Source of the DNA: Isoptericola jiangsuensis
GTDB lineage: Bacteria > Actinomycetota > Actinomycetes > Actinomycetales > Cellulomonadaceae
Reading direction: 5' to 3'
Assembly: GCF_002563715.1 (NCBI RefSeq)
Contig: NZ_PDJJ01000001.1
Location: 2,046,001 to 2,110,000, forward strand
Length of the DNA: 64,000 nucleotides
Of this stretch, positions 1 to 8,720 are shown in pieces. The translations under genes and the position numbers were made by a program. Under the pieces are notes generated by a model. The model did no database searches. It was not told where the DNA came from and saw nothing but the letters and a program-made list of their open reading frames with translations. The number at the start of each line of letters is the position of its first letter. Positions within the stretch are counted from its first letter, which is position 1.

Positions 1-1
1 C

Positions 2-553
2 GTCCGCCGGGCCGTGGCGGTCGCCTTCGAGGACCCGACGCTGTTCTCCGCGACGGTGCGCGAGAACGTCCTGCTCGGCGCGGACCCCGACCTGCCCGAC
101 GACGCCCGCGACCGTCTTCTGCGCGAGTCGCTCGACATCGCGCAGGCCCACTTCGTGCGCGACCTGCCCGACGGCGTCGACACCCGCATCGGGGAGGAGG
201 GGCACTCCCTGTCCGGCGGGCAGCGTCAGCGGCTCGCCCTGGCCCGCGCCATCGCGGCCCGGCCCCGCGTCCTCGTCCTCGACGACCCGCTGTCCGCCCT
301 CGACGTCGCCACGGAGGAGGCGGTCACCCAGCGCCTGCGCCGCGTCCTGGCCGACACCACCAGCCTCGTCATCGCCCACCGGCCCTCCACCGTCGCGCTG
401 GCGGACCGGGTCGCCGTGCTCGCCGACGGCCGCGTCACCGCCGTCGGCACCCACCGCGAGCTGCTGGCCACCGACGCCCACTACCGCCACGTCATCGCCT
501 CGCTCGAGGACGACTGGGCCCGCCGCGAGGACACCGAGGAGGTCCGCCCGTGA
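2..553 (+). CDS. ABC exporter half, ATP-binding domain (5'-truncated)
   Basis: This is the C-terminal part of an ABC transporter nucleotide-binding domain; the membrane domain and Walker A lie before the window. Visible are a canonical signature (LSGGQRQR), a Walker B region ([12 protein letters not shown]) and an H-loop (VIAHRPST). The residue that should be the catalytic glutamate after Walker B is aspartate (codon 284-286). The TGA stop overlaps the GTG of the next ABC gene by 4 nt, so the two are translationally coupled. A canonical signature with a degenerate Walker B is the usual state of one half of a heterodimeric type IV exporter; the partner shows the reverse pattern. The substrate cannot be inferred. 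Confidence 0.9.
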   Translation, partial: VRRAVAVAFEDPTLFSATVRENVLLGADPDLPDDARDRLLRESLDIAQAHFVRDLPDGVDTRIGEEGHSLSGGQRQRLALARAIAARPRVLVLDDPLSALDVATEEAVTQRLRRVLADTTSLVIAHRPSTVALADRVAVLADGRVTAVGTHRELLATDAHYRHVIASLEDDWARREDTEEVRP

Positions 554-2406
554 CCGCACCCGCCGACCACCGCCCCGACGCCGACCGCCCCGCGGCCCGC
601 CGCCGCGCCACCACCGCCGCCGCGGACGACGCCACCACCCTCGACGCCGACACCTCGCGCGCGGTCCGCACCCGCTCGCTCGGCCTGCTCGGCGAGCTGC
701 TCCGCCCCCGGTGGCGACCGCTCGCCTGGGCCGGGCTCCTCGTCGTGGTCAGCACAGCGGGCCAGGTCGCCGGCCCGCTGCTCGTCCAGGCCGCGATCGA
801 CACCGCCGTGCCCGCCCTCGTCGCCGACGACGCGCTGCCGCTGGTGGCGGTGGGCGGCGCCTACCTGCTGGCGGCCGCGCTGGGCGGCGTGTGCGCCGGC
901 GCCTACGTGCGCGCCGCCTCCCGCGTCGCGCAGAGCGTCCTGCTGGAGCTGCGTCGCCGCGTGTTCCGCCACACGCAGCGGCTGTCCCTGGAGTTCCACG
1001 AGTCGTACACCTCGGGGCGCGTCATCTCCCGCCAGACCTCCGACCTGGAGGCGCTGCGCGAGCTCTTCGACGGCGGGCTCACCGGTGTCGTGTCCTCGCT
1101 CATGCTCATGGTCTTCACCGGTGCCGCGCTGTTCTGGGTGGACTGGCGCTCGGGCCTCGTGCTGCTGTGCGCCCTGCTGCCCGCGTGGGTGCTCACCCGC
1201 TGGTTCCAGCGGCGCTCGCAGCTGTACTACCGCGAGCAGCGCACCGCGTCCGCGCGCCTCATCGTGAAGTTCGTCGAGACGATGACGGGGATGCGCGCGG
1301 TGCAGGCGTTCCGTCGCGAGCCGGCGTCCGAGGCCGAGTACGCGCACCTCGGCGAGGAGTACCGGGACGCGAACCTGCGGATCTTCGGCGTCAACGGCCG
1401 CTACCAGCCCGGGCTGGTGCTCATCGGCAACGTCACCGTGGCGGTCGCGCTCGCGCTCGGCGGCTGGCGTGTCGTGGAGGGCACCCTGGACGTCGGCGCG
1501 CTGGTCGCGGTGCTGCTCTACGTCAAGCGGTTCTTCCAGCCCATCCAGCAGCTCGGCATGTTCTACAACGCCCTGCAGTCCGCCGTGGCCGCGCTGGAGA
1601 AGGTGTCGGGCCTGCTCGCCGAGGAGCCCACCGTCGCCGAGCCCCGCCACCCCGTGCCCCTGCCCGCGGCCCGCGGCGACGTCCACCTGCACGACGTGAC
1701 GTTCCGGTACGGGGAGGGCCCGGTCGTGCTGCCGGACCTCGACCTGCACCTGCCCGCCGGGCAGACCGTCGCGCTGCTCGGCACCACCGGGGCGGGCAAG
1801 TCCACCGTGGCCAAGCTGGTCACCCGGTTCTACGACCCGTCGCAGGGCGCGGTGACGCTCGACGGCGTCGACCTGCGCGACCTGTCCACCACCGACCTGC
1901 GGCGCGCCGTGGTCATGGTGACCCAGGAGGCGTACCTGTTCAGCGGGTCGGTGCGGGAGAACATCGCGCTGGGCCGCCCCGACGCGACCGACGCCGAGGT
2001 CGAGGCCGCCGCCCGCGCGGTAGGGGTGCACGACTTCGTGACGTCGCTGCCCGACGGGTACGCCACCGACGTCAACAAGCGCGGCGGGCGGGTGTCGGCG
2101 GGGCAGCGCCAGCTCATCAGCTTCGCCCGTGCGTTCCTCGCCGACCCCGCCGTGCTGGTGCTCGACGAGGCGACGAGCTCGCTGGACGTGCCGGGGGAGC
2201 GGCTGGTGCAGGAGGGCCTGCGCACGCTGCTCGCGGACCGGACGGCGCTCGTCATCGCGCACCGCCTGTCCACGGTGGAGATCGCCGACCGGGTGCTCGT
2301 CATGGAGCACGGCCGGGTCGTCGAGGACGGTGCACCGGCCGAGCTGGCGGCCGCGGGTGGTCGCTACGCCGCGCTGCACGCGGCGTGGCGGGACTCGATC
2401 GCCTGA
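550..2406 (+). CDS. ABC exporter half, membrane and ATP-binding domains
   Basis: The 618-aa protein has a disordered Ala/Thr-rich N-terminus, a six-helix ABC membrane domain (about residues 50-340) and a nucleotide-binding domain. Walker A is GTTGAGKST at 411-419, the signature is VSAGQ at 515-519 instead of LSGGQ, Walker B ends LDEATS with E540, and the H-loop is VIAHRLST. It is the catalytically competent Walker partner but supplies a weak signature, complementing the upstream half. Together they should form a heterodimeric exporter with one consensus and one degenerate ATP site, as in BmrC/BmrD or TM287/288. GTG start with a 4-nt overlap to the preceding gene. It ends 13 nt before the convergent LysR gene. 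Confidence 0.93.
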   Translation: MTAPADHRPDADRPAARRRATTAAADDATTLDADTSRAVRTRSLGLLGELLRPRWRPLAWAGLLVVVSTAGQVAGPLLVQAAIDTAVPALVADDALPLVAVGGAYLLAAALGGVCAGAYVRAASRVAQSVLLELRRRVFRHTQRLSLEFHESYTSGRVISRQTSDLEALRELFDGGLTGVVSSLMLMVFTGAALFWVDWRSGLVLLCALLPAWVLTRWFQRRSQLYYREQRTASARLIVKFVETMTGMRAVQAFRREPASEAEYAHLGEEYRDANLRIFGVNGRYQPGLVLIGNVTVAVALALGGWRVVEGTLDVGALVAVLLYVKRFFQPIQQLGMFYNALQSAVAALEKVSGLLAEEPTVAEPRHPVPLPAARGDVHLHDVTFRYGEGPVVLPDLDLHLPAGQTVALLGTTGAGKSTVAKLVTRFYDPSQGAVTLDGVDLRDLSTTDLRRAVVMVTQEAYLFSGSVRENIALGRPDATDAEVEAAARAVGVHDFVTSLPDGYATDVNKRGGRVSAGQRQLISFARAFLADPAVLVLDEATSSLDVPGERLVQEGLRTLLADRTALVIAHRLSTVEIADRVLVMEHGRVVEDGAPAELAAAGGRYAALHAAWRDSIA

Positions 2407-2419
2407 GGGACCGTGCGGG

Positions 2420-3370
2420 TCACGCCCCGGCCGCGACGAGCTGCTCGACGAGCGCCCGGGCCGGGGCGGACGGCTCGCCGACGGTGAGGGCCAGGACGTC
2501 GCGACGCGCTCCCGGCACGGGGGCGGTGACGACCTCGGGGTGGCGGTGCGCCCGCAGCGCCAGGCCGGGCAGCAGGCTGACGCCCGCGCCCGCGGCGACG
2601 AGCGCCTGCACCGCGACGTAGTCGTCCGTCTCGAACGAGATCCGCGGCGCGTACCCGGCGGTCGCGCACCGCGCGACGAGGTCCGCGCGGCAGCGCTCGC
2701 AGCCCGCGATCCACGTGGCGTCCTCGTAGCGGCGCAGCAGGCCCGTGCCCGACCCGTCGGCGGCTTCCTGCGCCGCCGAGGCGTCCGCCACCGGGCCGTC
2801 CGGGGCCGTCACGAGATGGACGGAGTCCTCCATCACCGGGGTCACGAGGAACGGCGTGAGGTCGTCGACGCTGCGTGCGTGACGCACGTCCGGGTGCTCG
2901 AACACGACGGCCACGTCGACCTCGCCCGAGCGCAGCGCGGCCACGGCCTCCGGCGGCTCCGCCTCGACCAGCGTGACGCCCAGCCCGGGGTGCGCGGCCC
3001 GCAGCCGCCGCACCGCGTCCGGCACCACGGTCGCCAGCGCCGACGGGAACGCGGCGAGGCGGACCCGCCCGGCCCGCAGCCCGGCCAGCGCGTCGAGCTC
3101 ACGCTGCGCGGCGCCGACACGGGCGATGATCTCCTCGGCGCGGTCCGCCAGCATCCGGCCCGCCTCGGTGAGGCGCACGCCGCGCCCGGCGCGCTCCAGC
3201 AGCGGGATCCCGGCCTCCGCCTCCAGGCGCGACAGGTGGTGGCTCACCGACGGCTGCGCGTAGTGCAGCTCGCGCGCCGCCGCGGTGACGGACCCGGTGC
3301 GGGCCACGGCCGCGAGCACCCGCAACCGGGTGAGGTCGAGCTGGACGGCCGGGGGAGGGGCGTCGGTCAT
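2420..3370 (-). CDS. LysR-family transcriptional regulator
   Basis: This 316-aa protein has the LysR layout. A winged-helix domain near residues 10-70 carries the typical GSVTAAARELHYAQPSVSHH helix region, followed by a substrate-binding domain. An unusual short cysteine pair (CERC) lies in the effector domain. The gene is divergent from the threonine-dehydratase-like gene across 91 bp, so that enzyme is the probable target. On the minus strand TAGGCT (3382-3377) ends 6 nt before the ATG, suggesting a leaderless transcript. The effector is unknown. Confidence 0.9.
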   Translation of the reverse strand: MTDAPPPAVQLDLTRLRVLAAVARTGSVTAAARELHYAQPSVSHHLSRLEAEAGIPLLERAGRGVRLTEAGRMLADRAEEIIARVGAAQRELDALAGLRAGRVRLAAFPSALATVVPDAVRRLRAAHPGLGVTLVEAEPPEAVAALRSGEVDVAVVFEHPDVRHARSVDDLTPFLVTPVMEDSVHLVTAPDGPVADASAAQEAADGSGTGLLRRYEDATWIAGCERCRADLVARCATAGYAPRISFETDDYVAVQALVAAGAGVSLLPGLALRAHRHPEVVTAPVPGARRDVLALTVGEPSAPARALVEQLVAAGA

Positions 3371-3461
3371 GGGACCAGCCTACGACCGATCGACGCACGT
3401 GATGCATCGGCGAGAAACCTGGCATTGGACCGATGGATCGGGTCGGCGCGATGCTGGACGC
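3371..3461. promoter_or_regulatory. Divergent promoter region with LysR-type dyads
   Basis: The 91-bp intergenic region contains CCGAT-N15-ATCGG at 3386-3410, which includes a T-N11-A core (T3390, A3402) and the palindrome GATGCATC (3401-3408). A second dyad, CCGAT-GG-ATCGG, lies at 3430-3441. Similar half-sites at two positions fit the recognition/activation site arrangement of LysR regulators. The second dyad lies between a possible -35 (TTGGAC, 3425-3430) and -10 (GATGCT, 3450-3455) of the plus-strand gene. Binding is inferred. Confidence 0.5.
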
Positions 3462-4457
3462 ATGGACCAGCAGCCGCCCACCCCGAGCGACGTCCTCGCC
3501 GCGCGCCACCGCCTCGCCGGGCACGTCGTGCGCACCCCCGCCACCGCGTACCCCGCGCTCGACGACGTCGCGCACGCCGCCGGCGCCCACGACACCCGCC
3601 TCGTCGTCAAGCACGAGAACCTCCAGCGCACCGGCTCCTTCAAGGCCCGCGGCGCCCTCAACCTGCTCCTCCACCAGGGCGCTCCGCCCGCCGGGATCGT
3701 CGGCTACTCCACCGGCAACCACGCCCAGGCGCTCGCCCACGCCGCCCGCCAGGTCGGCGCACCCTGCACCATCGTCATGCCGCAGGCACCCAACCCCGTC
3801 AAGGAGCGCGCCGTGCGCGCCCTCGGCGCCGACGTCGTCCTGCACGGCGCCGACCTCACCACCGCCGCCGCCCACGCCGCCCACCTCGCCGCCGCGCGCG
3901 ACGCCCGCCTCGTGTCCGCCGCCGACGAGCCCGACCTCGTCGCCGGCGTCGCCACCGCCACCCTCGAGCTCCTCGAGGACACCGGCCACCTCGACGTCCT
4001 CGTCGTCCCCGTCGGCGGCGGCTCCGGCGCCGCGGCCGCCTGCCTCGTGACGTCCGCGTTCGCCCCCCACGTCGACGTCGTGGGCGTCCAGGCCACCGGC
4101 GCCCCCGCCGCCCACGACTCCTGGCGCACCGGACACCTCGTCACCCGGCCGATCCGCACCCGCGCCGAGGGCCTGGCCACCGGACGCGGCTTCGCGCTCA
4201 CCCAGGGCCTGATGCGCACCGGCCTCGCGGACTTCCTCCTCGTCGACGACGACGCGATCTCCCGCGCCCAGCACGCCTACCTCACCGCCGCGCGCACCGT
4301 CGCCGAGGGCGCCGGCGCCGCGGCGCTCGCGGCCGTGCTGACCCACCCGGACCGGTTCGCCGGGCGGCGCGTGGGCGTCGTGTGCAGCGGCGGCAACGCG
4401 TCGCCCGACGAGCTGCTGCGCGCGCTGACCAGCACCGGGACGGCCGTTCCGGCGTAG
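3462..4457 (+). CDS. Threonine/serine dehydratase-like PLP enzyme
   Basis: This 331-aa protein is a fold-type II PLP enzyme. SFKARGA places the Schiff-base lysine at K61, the substrate loop is TGNHAQA, and a glycine-rich phosphate loop reads GGGSGA. It lacks the C-terminal ACT-like regulatory domain of biosynthetic IlvA, so it fits a short catabolic threonine/serine ammonia-lyase or hydroxyaspartate ammonia-lyase. The ATG at 3462 was preferred over in-frame upstream codons because it follows a -10-like GATGCT by 6 nt and starts the conserved region sensibly. It is divergent from a LysR gene, which probably controls it. The TAG stop is also the first three bases of the yciO -10 hexamer. Confidence 0.85.
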   Translation: MDQQPPTPSDVLAARHRLAGHVVRTPATAYPALDDVAHAAGAHDTRLVVKHENLQRTGSFKARGALNLLLHQGAPPAGIVGYSTGNHAQALAHAARQVGAPCTIVMPQAPNPVKERAVRALGADVVLHGADLTTAAAHAAHLAAARDARLVSAADEPDLVAGVATATLELLEDTGHLDVLVVPVGGGSGAAAACLVTSAFAPHVDVVGVQATGAPAAHDSWRTGHLVTRPIRTRAEGLATGRGFALTQGLMRTGLADFLLVDDDAISRAQHAYLTAARTVAEGAGAAALAAVLTHPDRFAGRRVGVVCSGGNASPDELLRALTSTGTAVPA

Positions 4458-4460
4458 GGT
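4455..4460 (+). promoter_or_regulatory. Leaderless -10 hexamer of yciO overlapping a stop codon
   Basis: TAGGGT ends 6 nt before the yciO ATG (4467). Its TAG is the stop codon of the preceding dehydratase gene. Confidence 0.55.
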
Positions 4461-4466
4461 GGCCGG

Positions 4467-5087
4467 ATGGCACGCGTCGTCGACATCCACCCGATCGACC
4501 CCCAGCCCCGGGCCGTGCACCAGGTCGTGGACGCCCTGCGCGACGGGGCGCTCATCGCCTACCCGACGGACTCCGGGTACGCCCTGGGCTGCCAGGTCGG
4601 CCAGCACGACGGCACCGAACGGATCCGCCAGATCCGGCGCCTGGACGCGCGGCACCACTTCACGCTCGTCTGCTCGAGCTTCGCGCAGCTCGGCCAGCTC
4701 GTGCGGCTCGACAACGCCGAGTTCCGCGCGATCAAGGCCGCGACGCCGGGCCCCTACACGTTCGTCCTGCCGGCGACCGCGGAGGTGCCGCGCCGGCTCG
4801 CGCACCCGAAGAAGAAGACGGTGGGCGTGCGGATCCCCGACTCGCGCGTGGTGCGCGCCCTGCTGGACGAGCTCGGCGAGCCGCTGCTGTCCTCGACGCT
4901 CATCCTGCCCGACCACGACGAGCCGATGACGCAGGGCTGGGAGGTCGCCGACGCCCTCGACCACGTGGTCGACGTCGTCGTCGAGTCCGGGGACGTGGTC
5001 GCCGCGCCGACGACGGTGGTGGACTTCTCCGCGGGCTACCCCGAGGTGGTGCGCGTCGGCGCGGGGGACCCGTCGCCGTTCGAGTGA
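4467..5087 (+). CDS. yciO: YciO-family protein (YrdC/Sua5 fold)
   Basis: The 206-aa protein closely resembles Escherichia coli YciO in length and along its whole sequence: YPTDSGYALGC near residues 32-42, then TPGPYTFVLPATAEVPRR, then LLSSTLILP. YciO belongs to the YrdC/TsaC superfamily, which makes threonylcarbamoyl-AMP for the tRNA modification t6A. The basic substrate-binding surface is retained (KKKTVGVRIP), but YciO itself has not been equated with the main t6A enzyme, so the exact reaction is left open. The ATG lies 9 nt after the dehydratase stop codon. Confidence 0.88.
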   Translation: MARVVDIHPIDPQPRAVHQVVDALRDGALIAYPTDSGYALGCQVGQHDGTERIRQIRRLDARHHFTLVCSSFAQLGQLVRLDNAEFRAIKAATPGPYTFVLPATAEVPRRLAHPKKKTVGVRIPDSRVVRALLDELGEPLLSSTLILPDHDEPMTQGWEVADALDHVVDVVVESGDVVAAPTTVVDFSAGYPEVVRVGAGDPSPFE

Positions 5088-5149
5088 CCGGTGCGACCGC
5101 GTCCCGGGCCGTTCACCCGCGCGACACGCCGTCGGGCTAGGGTGCGGGC

Positions 5150-6556
5150 ATGAGCGATCGCGGACTCGAGCTGGCCCAGGACAAGATGCGGGCGGCGGGC
5201 GTGGTGCCCGCCGCGGTGGACGTCTTCACGCGCTTCTACCGGTTGCTGGAGGAGGACGTCAGCGGCTACGTGCGCGAGGCCGACGTGGAGCCCCTGACGG
5301 ACCTGCCCCGGCACGCCGACCTGACGATCGGCCCCGACGAGGCGGCCGCGGCGCTGGCCCGCACGGCGATCATCAAGCTCAACGGCGGGCTCGGCACGTC
5401 GATGGGCATGGACAAGGCCAAGTCGCTGCTCACCGTGCGCCGCACCAGCGAGGGCGAGGACCTCACGTTCCTCGACGTCATCGTGCGGCAGGTGCGGGCG
5501 GCGCGGGCCGCGACGGGCGCGCGGCTGCCGCTGGTGCTCATGAACTCGTTCCGCACGCAGGACGACACCCTGGCGGCGCTGGCGCCGTACGACGACGTCG
5601 CCGTCGACGGGCTGCCGCTGGACTTCCTGCAGAACCGCGAGCCGAAGCTGCGTGCCGACACCCTGGAGCCGGTGGAGTGGCCGGACGACCCCACGCTCGA
5701 GTGGTGCCCGCCGGGCCACGGCGACCTCTACCCGGCGCTGCACGCCCACGGGGTCGTGCGCGCCCTCCTTGACGCCGGCTTCCGGTACGCGAGCGTGTCG
5801 AACTCCGACAACCTGGGCGCGGCCCCGGACGCGGAGATCGCGGCCTGGTTCGCCGCGTCGGGCGCGCCGTACGCGGCCGAGATGTGCCTCAAGACGCCCG
5901 CCGACGTCAAGGGCGGCCAGCTGGTGGTGCGCACGGCCGACGGACGCATCATCCAGCGTGAGACGGCGCAGACCCACCCGGACGACATGGACGTCTCGCT
6001 CGACCCGGAGCGGCACCGCTACTTCCACACGAACAACCTGTGGTTCGACCTGGAGGCCCTGGCCGCCGAGCTGGAGCGCACCGGCGGTGTCCTGGAGCTG
6101 CCCCTGATCCGCAACGTCAAGACGGTCGACCCGACGGACTCCTCCTCGCCCGAGGTGGTGCAGATCGAGTCGGCGATGGGTGCGGCCGTGGCGGTGTTCG
6201 AGGGCGCGACGGCCATCGAGGTGGGCCGCGAGCGGTTCCTGCCGGTCAAGACGACGAACGACCTGCTCCTGCTGCGCTCCGACGTCTACGAGCTCACCGA
6301 CCAGTACCACGTCGTGGCGCAGGTCCCCGCGCCGCTGGTGCGGCTGTCGAAGACGTACAAGACGATCGGCGCGTTCGACGAGCGCTTCCCGGCCGGCCCG
6401 CCGTCGCTGCGCGGTGCCACGGGCCTGACGGTCGACGGCGACTGGACGTTCGGCGCGGACGTCGTCGCCGAGAGCGACGCGGCACTGGGCGCACCCGACG
6501 GGGGAGCGGGCACCGTGCCGGACGGTGCGAGGGTCACCGCGTCCGGGATCGCCTGA
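5150..6556 (+). CDS. UTP--glucose-1-phosphate uridylyltransferase (UDPGP family)
   Basis: This 468-aa protein is a eukaryote-like UDP-glucose pyrophosphorylase, not a GalU type. The nucleotide-binding motif is IKLNGGLGTSMGMDKAKS at about residues 76-93, followed by the uridine/sugar-binding segments PPGHGDLYPAL and NSDNLGA. It makes UDP-glucose from UTP and glucose-1-phosphate for glycogen, trehalose and cell-wall glycan precursors. TAGGGT (5138-5143) ends 6 nt before the ATG, so a leaderless transcript is likely. Its last 23 nt overlap the convergent IMPACT-family gene. Confidence 0.93.
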   Translation: MSDRGLELAQDKMRAAGVVPAAVDVFTRFYRLLEEDVSGYVREADVEPLTDLPRHADLTIGPDEAAAALARTAIIKLNGGLGTSMGMDKAKSLLTVRRTSEGEDLTFLDVIVRQVRAARAATGARLPLVLMNSFRTQDDTLAALAPYDDVAVDGLPLDFLQNREPKLRADTLEPVEWPDDPTLEWCPPGHGDLYPALHAHGVVRALLDAGFRYASVSNSDNLGAAPDAEIAAWFAASGAPYAAEMCLKTPADVKGGQLVVRTADGRIIQRETAQTHPDDMDVSLDPERHRYFHTNNLWFDLEALAAELERTGGVLELPLIRNVKTVDPTDSSSPEVVQIESAMGAAVAVFEGATAIEVGRERFLPVKTTNDLLLLRSDVYELTDQYHVVAQVPAPLVRLSKTYKTIGAFDERFPAGPPSLRGATGLTVDGDWTFGADVVAESDAALGAPDGGAGTVPDGARVTASGIA

Positions 6557-7223
6557 CGTCCACCACGCGCTGCGCCCCGACCTCGGGGCGCAGCGCGCCG
6601 CCGCCCACCGCGCCGACGTCGTCGCGGAGGCGGTCGAGGGCGGACGGCGGTACGAGCAGCCGCAGACGGGCCGAGGAGCCGTAGTGCGTGTCCTCGACGA
6701 CGGCGTCGTGGTGCGCGGCCCAGTCCCGCAGGACGTTCTCGACGCGTCCGGCGTCGGCGTGCGGGACGTCGAGGGCCACCTCGACGAGGCGACGCCGGTC
6801 GAGCACCACCCCCTGCCGCTCCGCCTCCTCGAGGGCGGCCGCGACCGACCCGGAGTAGGCCCGCACGAGCCCGCCGGCGCCCAGCAGGACGCCGCCGAAC
6901 CAGCGCGTGACCACGGCGACGACGTCGGTGGTGCGCCGGTGCCGCAGGACCTCGAGCATGGGCACGCCCGCGGTGCCCGACGGCTCGCCGTCGTCGGTGG
7001 AGCGCTGCACGCCGGCGTCGGTGCCGAGCACGAGGGCGACGCAGTGGTGGCGGGCGTCCCAGTGCTGCTTGCGGAGGCGCGCGACGACGTCGTCCGCCTC
7101 CTCGGGCGTCCGCACGGGCTCCAGGTGGGCGAGGAACCGTGACCGCTTGACGACGAGCTCGTGGGTGACGACCTCGGCGAGCGTGCAGGGGAGGTCGGGG
7201 TCCGGGGCCGGTGCGGTGGTCAC
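6534..7223 (-). CDS. IMPACT/YigZ family protein
   Basis: The 229-aa protein carries the UPF0029/IMPACT N-terminal domain: KRSRFLAHLEPV near residue 27, ARHHCVAL, the DDGEPSGTAG signature near residue 87, and TRWFGGVLLGAGGLVRAY. A C-terminal ferredoxin-like YigZ domain follows. Family members are thought to act on the translation and stress machinery; the bacterial biochemical role is not established. The start is GTG (cac at 7221-7223) with TAGCCT 6 nt upstream on the minus strand. The 3' end overlaps the UDP-glucose pyrophosphorylase gene by 23 nt. Confidence 0.92.
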   Translation of the reverse strand: MTTAPAPDPDLPCTLAEVVTHELVVKRSRFLAHLEPVRTPEEADDVVARLRKQHWDARHHCVALVLGTDAGVQRSTDDGEPSGTAGVPMLEVLRHRRTTDVVAVVTRWFGGVLLGAGGLVRAYSGSVAAALEEAERQGVVLDRRRLVEVALDVPHADAGRVENVLRDWAAHHDAVVEDTHYGSSARLRLLVPPSALDRLRDDVGAVGGGALRPEVGAQRVVDVRRSRTR

Positions 7224-7268
7224 GGGACGAGGCTATCCGCGACACGCCGGCAGCTTGTCACGGAGAAA

Positions 7269-7280
7269 AGTGTGCCAAGC
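7269..7280 (+). repeat. Repeat motif copy A, AGTGTGCCAAGC
   Basis: The 12-nt motif is preceded by an A-rich run (gagaaa). It lies 14 nt before the ATG of the integrase-like gene and is repeated directly after that gene at 7981-7992. Confidence 0.7.
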
Positions 7281-7294
7281 GGGAGGATGGCCCC

Positions 7295-7978
7295 ATGACC
7301 AGCGACGACGCCCTTCCCGAAGCACCGACGAGCGCTCCGGCCCGGTACCCGCGTCCCACCGTCGGGCTCGACGAGGCCGAGTGGGTGTGGCGGCACCTGG
7401 GCGTCGAGGCGCTGCGACCCGACGGCAAGCCGGAGACGGTGCGGCTCGCGGTGATCGCGGGCCTGACCCGGGCGACGGGGGCCCGCTACGGGGACCTACT
7501 GCGGGTGCGGGTGGAGGACCTCGACCTCGGCCCGGCGGGCGCCGCCGGCCGGGGCCGGGTGGCGGGGGAGCGGGCTTCGGTCGAGGGCAGGGTGCTCGTG
7601 CGGCACGGGAAGCACCGCACGCTGCGTCGGCACCGGCTGCCGTCCGACGTCCTGGTGGTGCTGCGGCACTGGATGACGGTGCGGGAGGAGCTCGCGGCCG
7701 AGCTGGAGGGTTCGGTGCCGCGCGCGCTGCTGCTCACGGTCCACCACACGCACGACAACGGGACCACGGTGGCCTCGGGCCTGCCGATCACCCGACAGGG
7801 GCTGGTGCTGTCGTGGCGACGCTTCGTGCTGCGCACGAACGCCCGGTTCGGGGCGGCCAGGCCGCCGCTGCCCACCCGGTTCGAGCAGGTGCGGCGGGCC
7901 TGGTGCGACGCGGGCGTGCCCGACCTGGGCACGGAGGTGGCCGAGGTGCTGCCGGCGTCATCCGATGCTCAAGAATAA
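7295..7978 (+). CDS. Orphan integrase-like (tyrosine recombinase fold) protein, probably degenerate
   Basis: This 227-aa protein looks like an isolated, divergent catalytic region of a tyrosine recombinase. GLTRATGARYGDLLRVRVED near residues 51-70 resembles box I with its arginine, and RHGKHRTLRRHRLP resembles the beta-hairpin lysine region. The box II H-x-x-R and the nucleophilic tyrosine are not recognisable, so it is unlikely to recombine DNA. The ATG at 7295 follows GAGGAT by 6 nt and gggagg by 8 nt. The gene ends in TAA, the only TAA stop seen in the window. It is bracketed by direct copies of AGTGTGCCAAGC. A DNA-binding role is possible but unproven. Confidence 0.6.
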   Translation: MTSDDALPEAPTSAPARYPRPTVGLDEAEWVWRHLGVEALRPDGKPETVRLAVIAGLTRATGARYGDLLRVRVEDLDLGPAGAAGRGRVAGERASVEGRVLVRHGKHRTLRRHRLPSDVLVVLRHWMTVREELAAELEGSVPRALLLTVHHTHDNGTTVASGLPITRQGLVLSWRRFVLRTNARFGAARPPLPTRFEQVRRAWCDAGVPDLGTEVAEVLPASSDAQE

Positions 7979-7992
7979 ATAGTGTGCCAAGC
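7977..7992 (+). repeat. Repeat motif copy B, AAATAGTGTGCCAAGC
   Basis: This 16-nt motif starts inside the TAA stop of the integrase-like gene. It is identical over 16 nt to the inverted copy at 59236-59251 and shares 12 nt with the copy at 7269-7280. Confidence 0.75.
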
Positions 7993-8039
7993 ACCGACAA
8001 AGCCCCAGTCACCGCCCGGTGCGCGACCGCGCGGCGCCC

Positions 8040-8720
8040 CTACCGGGTCGCCAGGCCGAGCAGGGGAGCCTCGGCCCGGTGCGACGGCAGCTCGGAGAAC
8101 CCCAGCCGGTCGTAGAACGCGCGGGCCGCGACATTCTTCGGGTCGTAGCCGAGGTGCACGCCCGGCACGCCCTGCTCGGCGAGCGCGCCGAGCAGCGTGT
8201 CCATGAGGCGTCGGCCGAGGCCGCGACCCTGCGCGTCGGGCACCAGGTCGATGTGCAGGTGCGCCGGGTGGGTCTCGAGCTCGCCGCCGCGCAGGCCGCG
8301 GACCATCCGGCCGGGGTCGGTGCCGTCGCGCACGAGCGCAGCCTCGCTGTACCCGGGCGTCGGCCCCGACGACGGACGCGCCTGCGGGTGCCGCTCGCGG
8401 AACAGCGGCGACCAGGACGTCTCCCACCAGTCGGCGAAGCCGGCCGTGTCCGCCACCGCGATGATGTAGCCGAGCATCCGGCCGTCGTCGACGCGCAGCG
8501 GGTCGTCGTCCGCGGCGGCGCCGGGCTCGACCACGACGAAAGCGAGGTCGGGCGAGTGGTCCACGTAGGGCAGGGCGTACACGTCGGGCATGAGGCTGTC
8601 GTCCGAGTACAGGCCGCGCGCGTCGCCGCCGCCGGCAGCGGTGCGGACGCACACCTCGGCCACCGCCGCGCGGTCGCCGGGACGGTACGGACGGATCTCC
8701 AGGTCGGTCATGGCGGTCAT
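8040..8720 (-). CDS. GNAT-family N-acetyltransferase
   Basis: The 226-aa protein has a GNAT fold: an N-terminal IRPYRPGDRAAV beta-strand/helix, the acetyl-CoA loop DAQGRGLGRRLM near residues 170-181, and the C-terminal NVAARAFYDRLGF motif. The first ATG at 8720 is chosen because it overlaps the upstream stop as ATGA; a second in-frame ATG lies at 8711. It is the last gene of the 4-nt-overlap chain starting at 14009 and ends in TAG. The acceptor substrate is unknown. Confidence 0.85.
   Translation of the reverse strand: MTAMTDLEIRPYRPGDRAAVAEVCVRTAAGGGDARGLYSDDSLMPDVYALPYVDHSPDLAFVVVEPGAAADDDPLRVDDGRMLGYIIAVADTAGFADWWETSWSPLFRERHPQARPSSGPTPGYSEAALVRDGTDPGRMVRGLRGGELETHPAHLHIDLVPDAQGRGLGRRLMDTLLGALAEQGVPGVHLGYDPKNVAARAFYDRLGFSELPSHRAEAPLLGLATR

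Noticed and set aside
3285-3461. 59-residue N-terminal extension of the dehydratase
   Set aside because: It would read through the divergent promoter and the first codons of the LysR gene; ATG 3462 begins the conserved protein.
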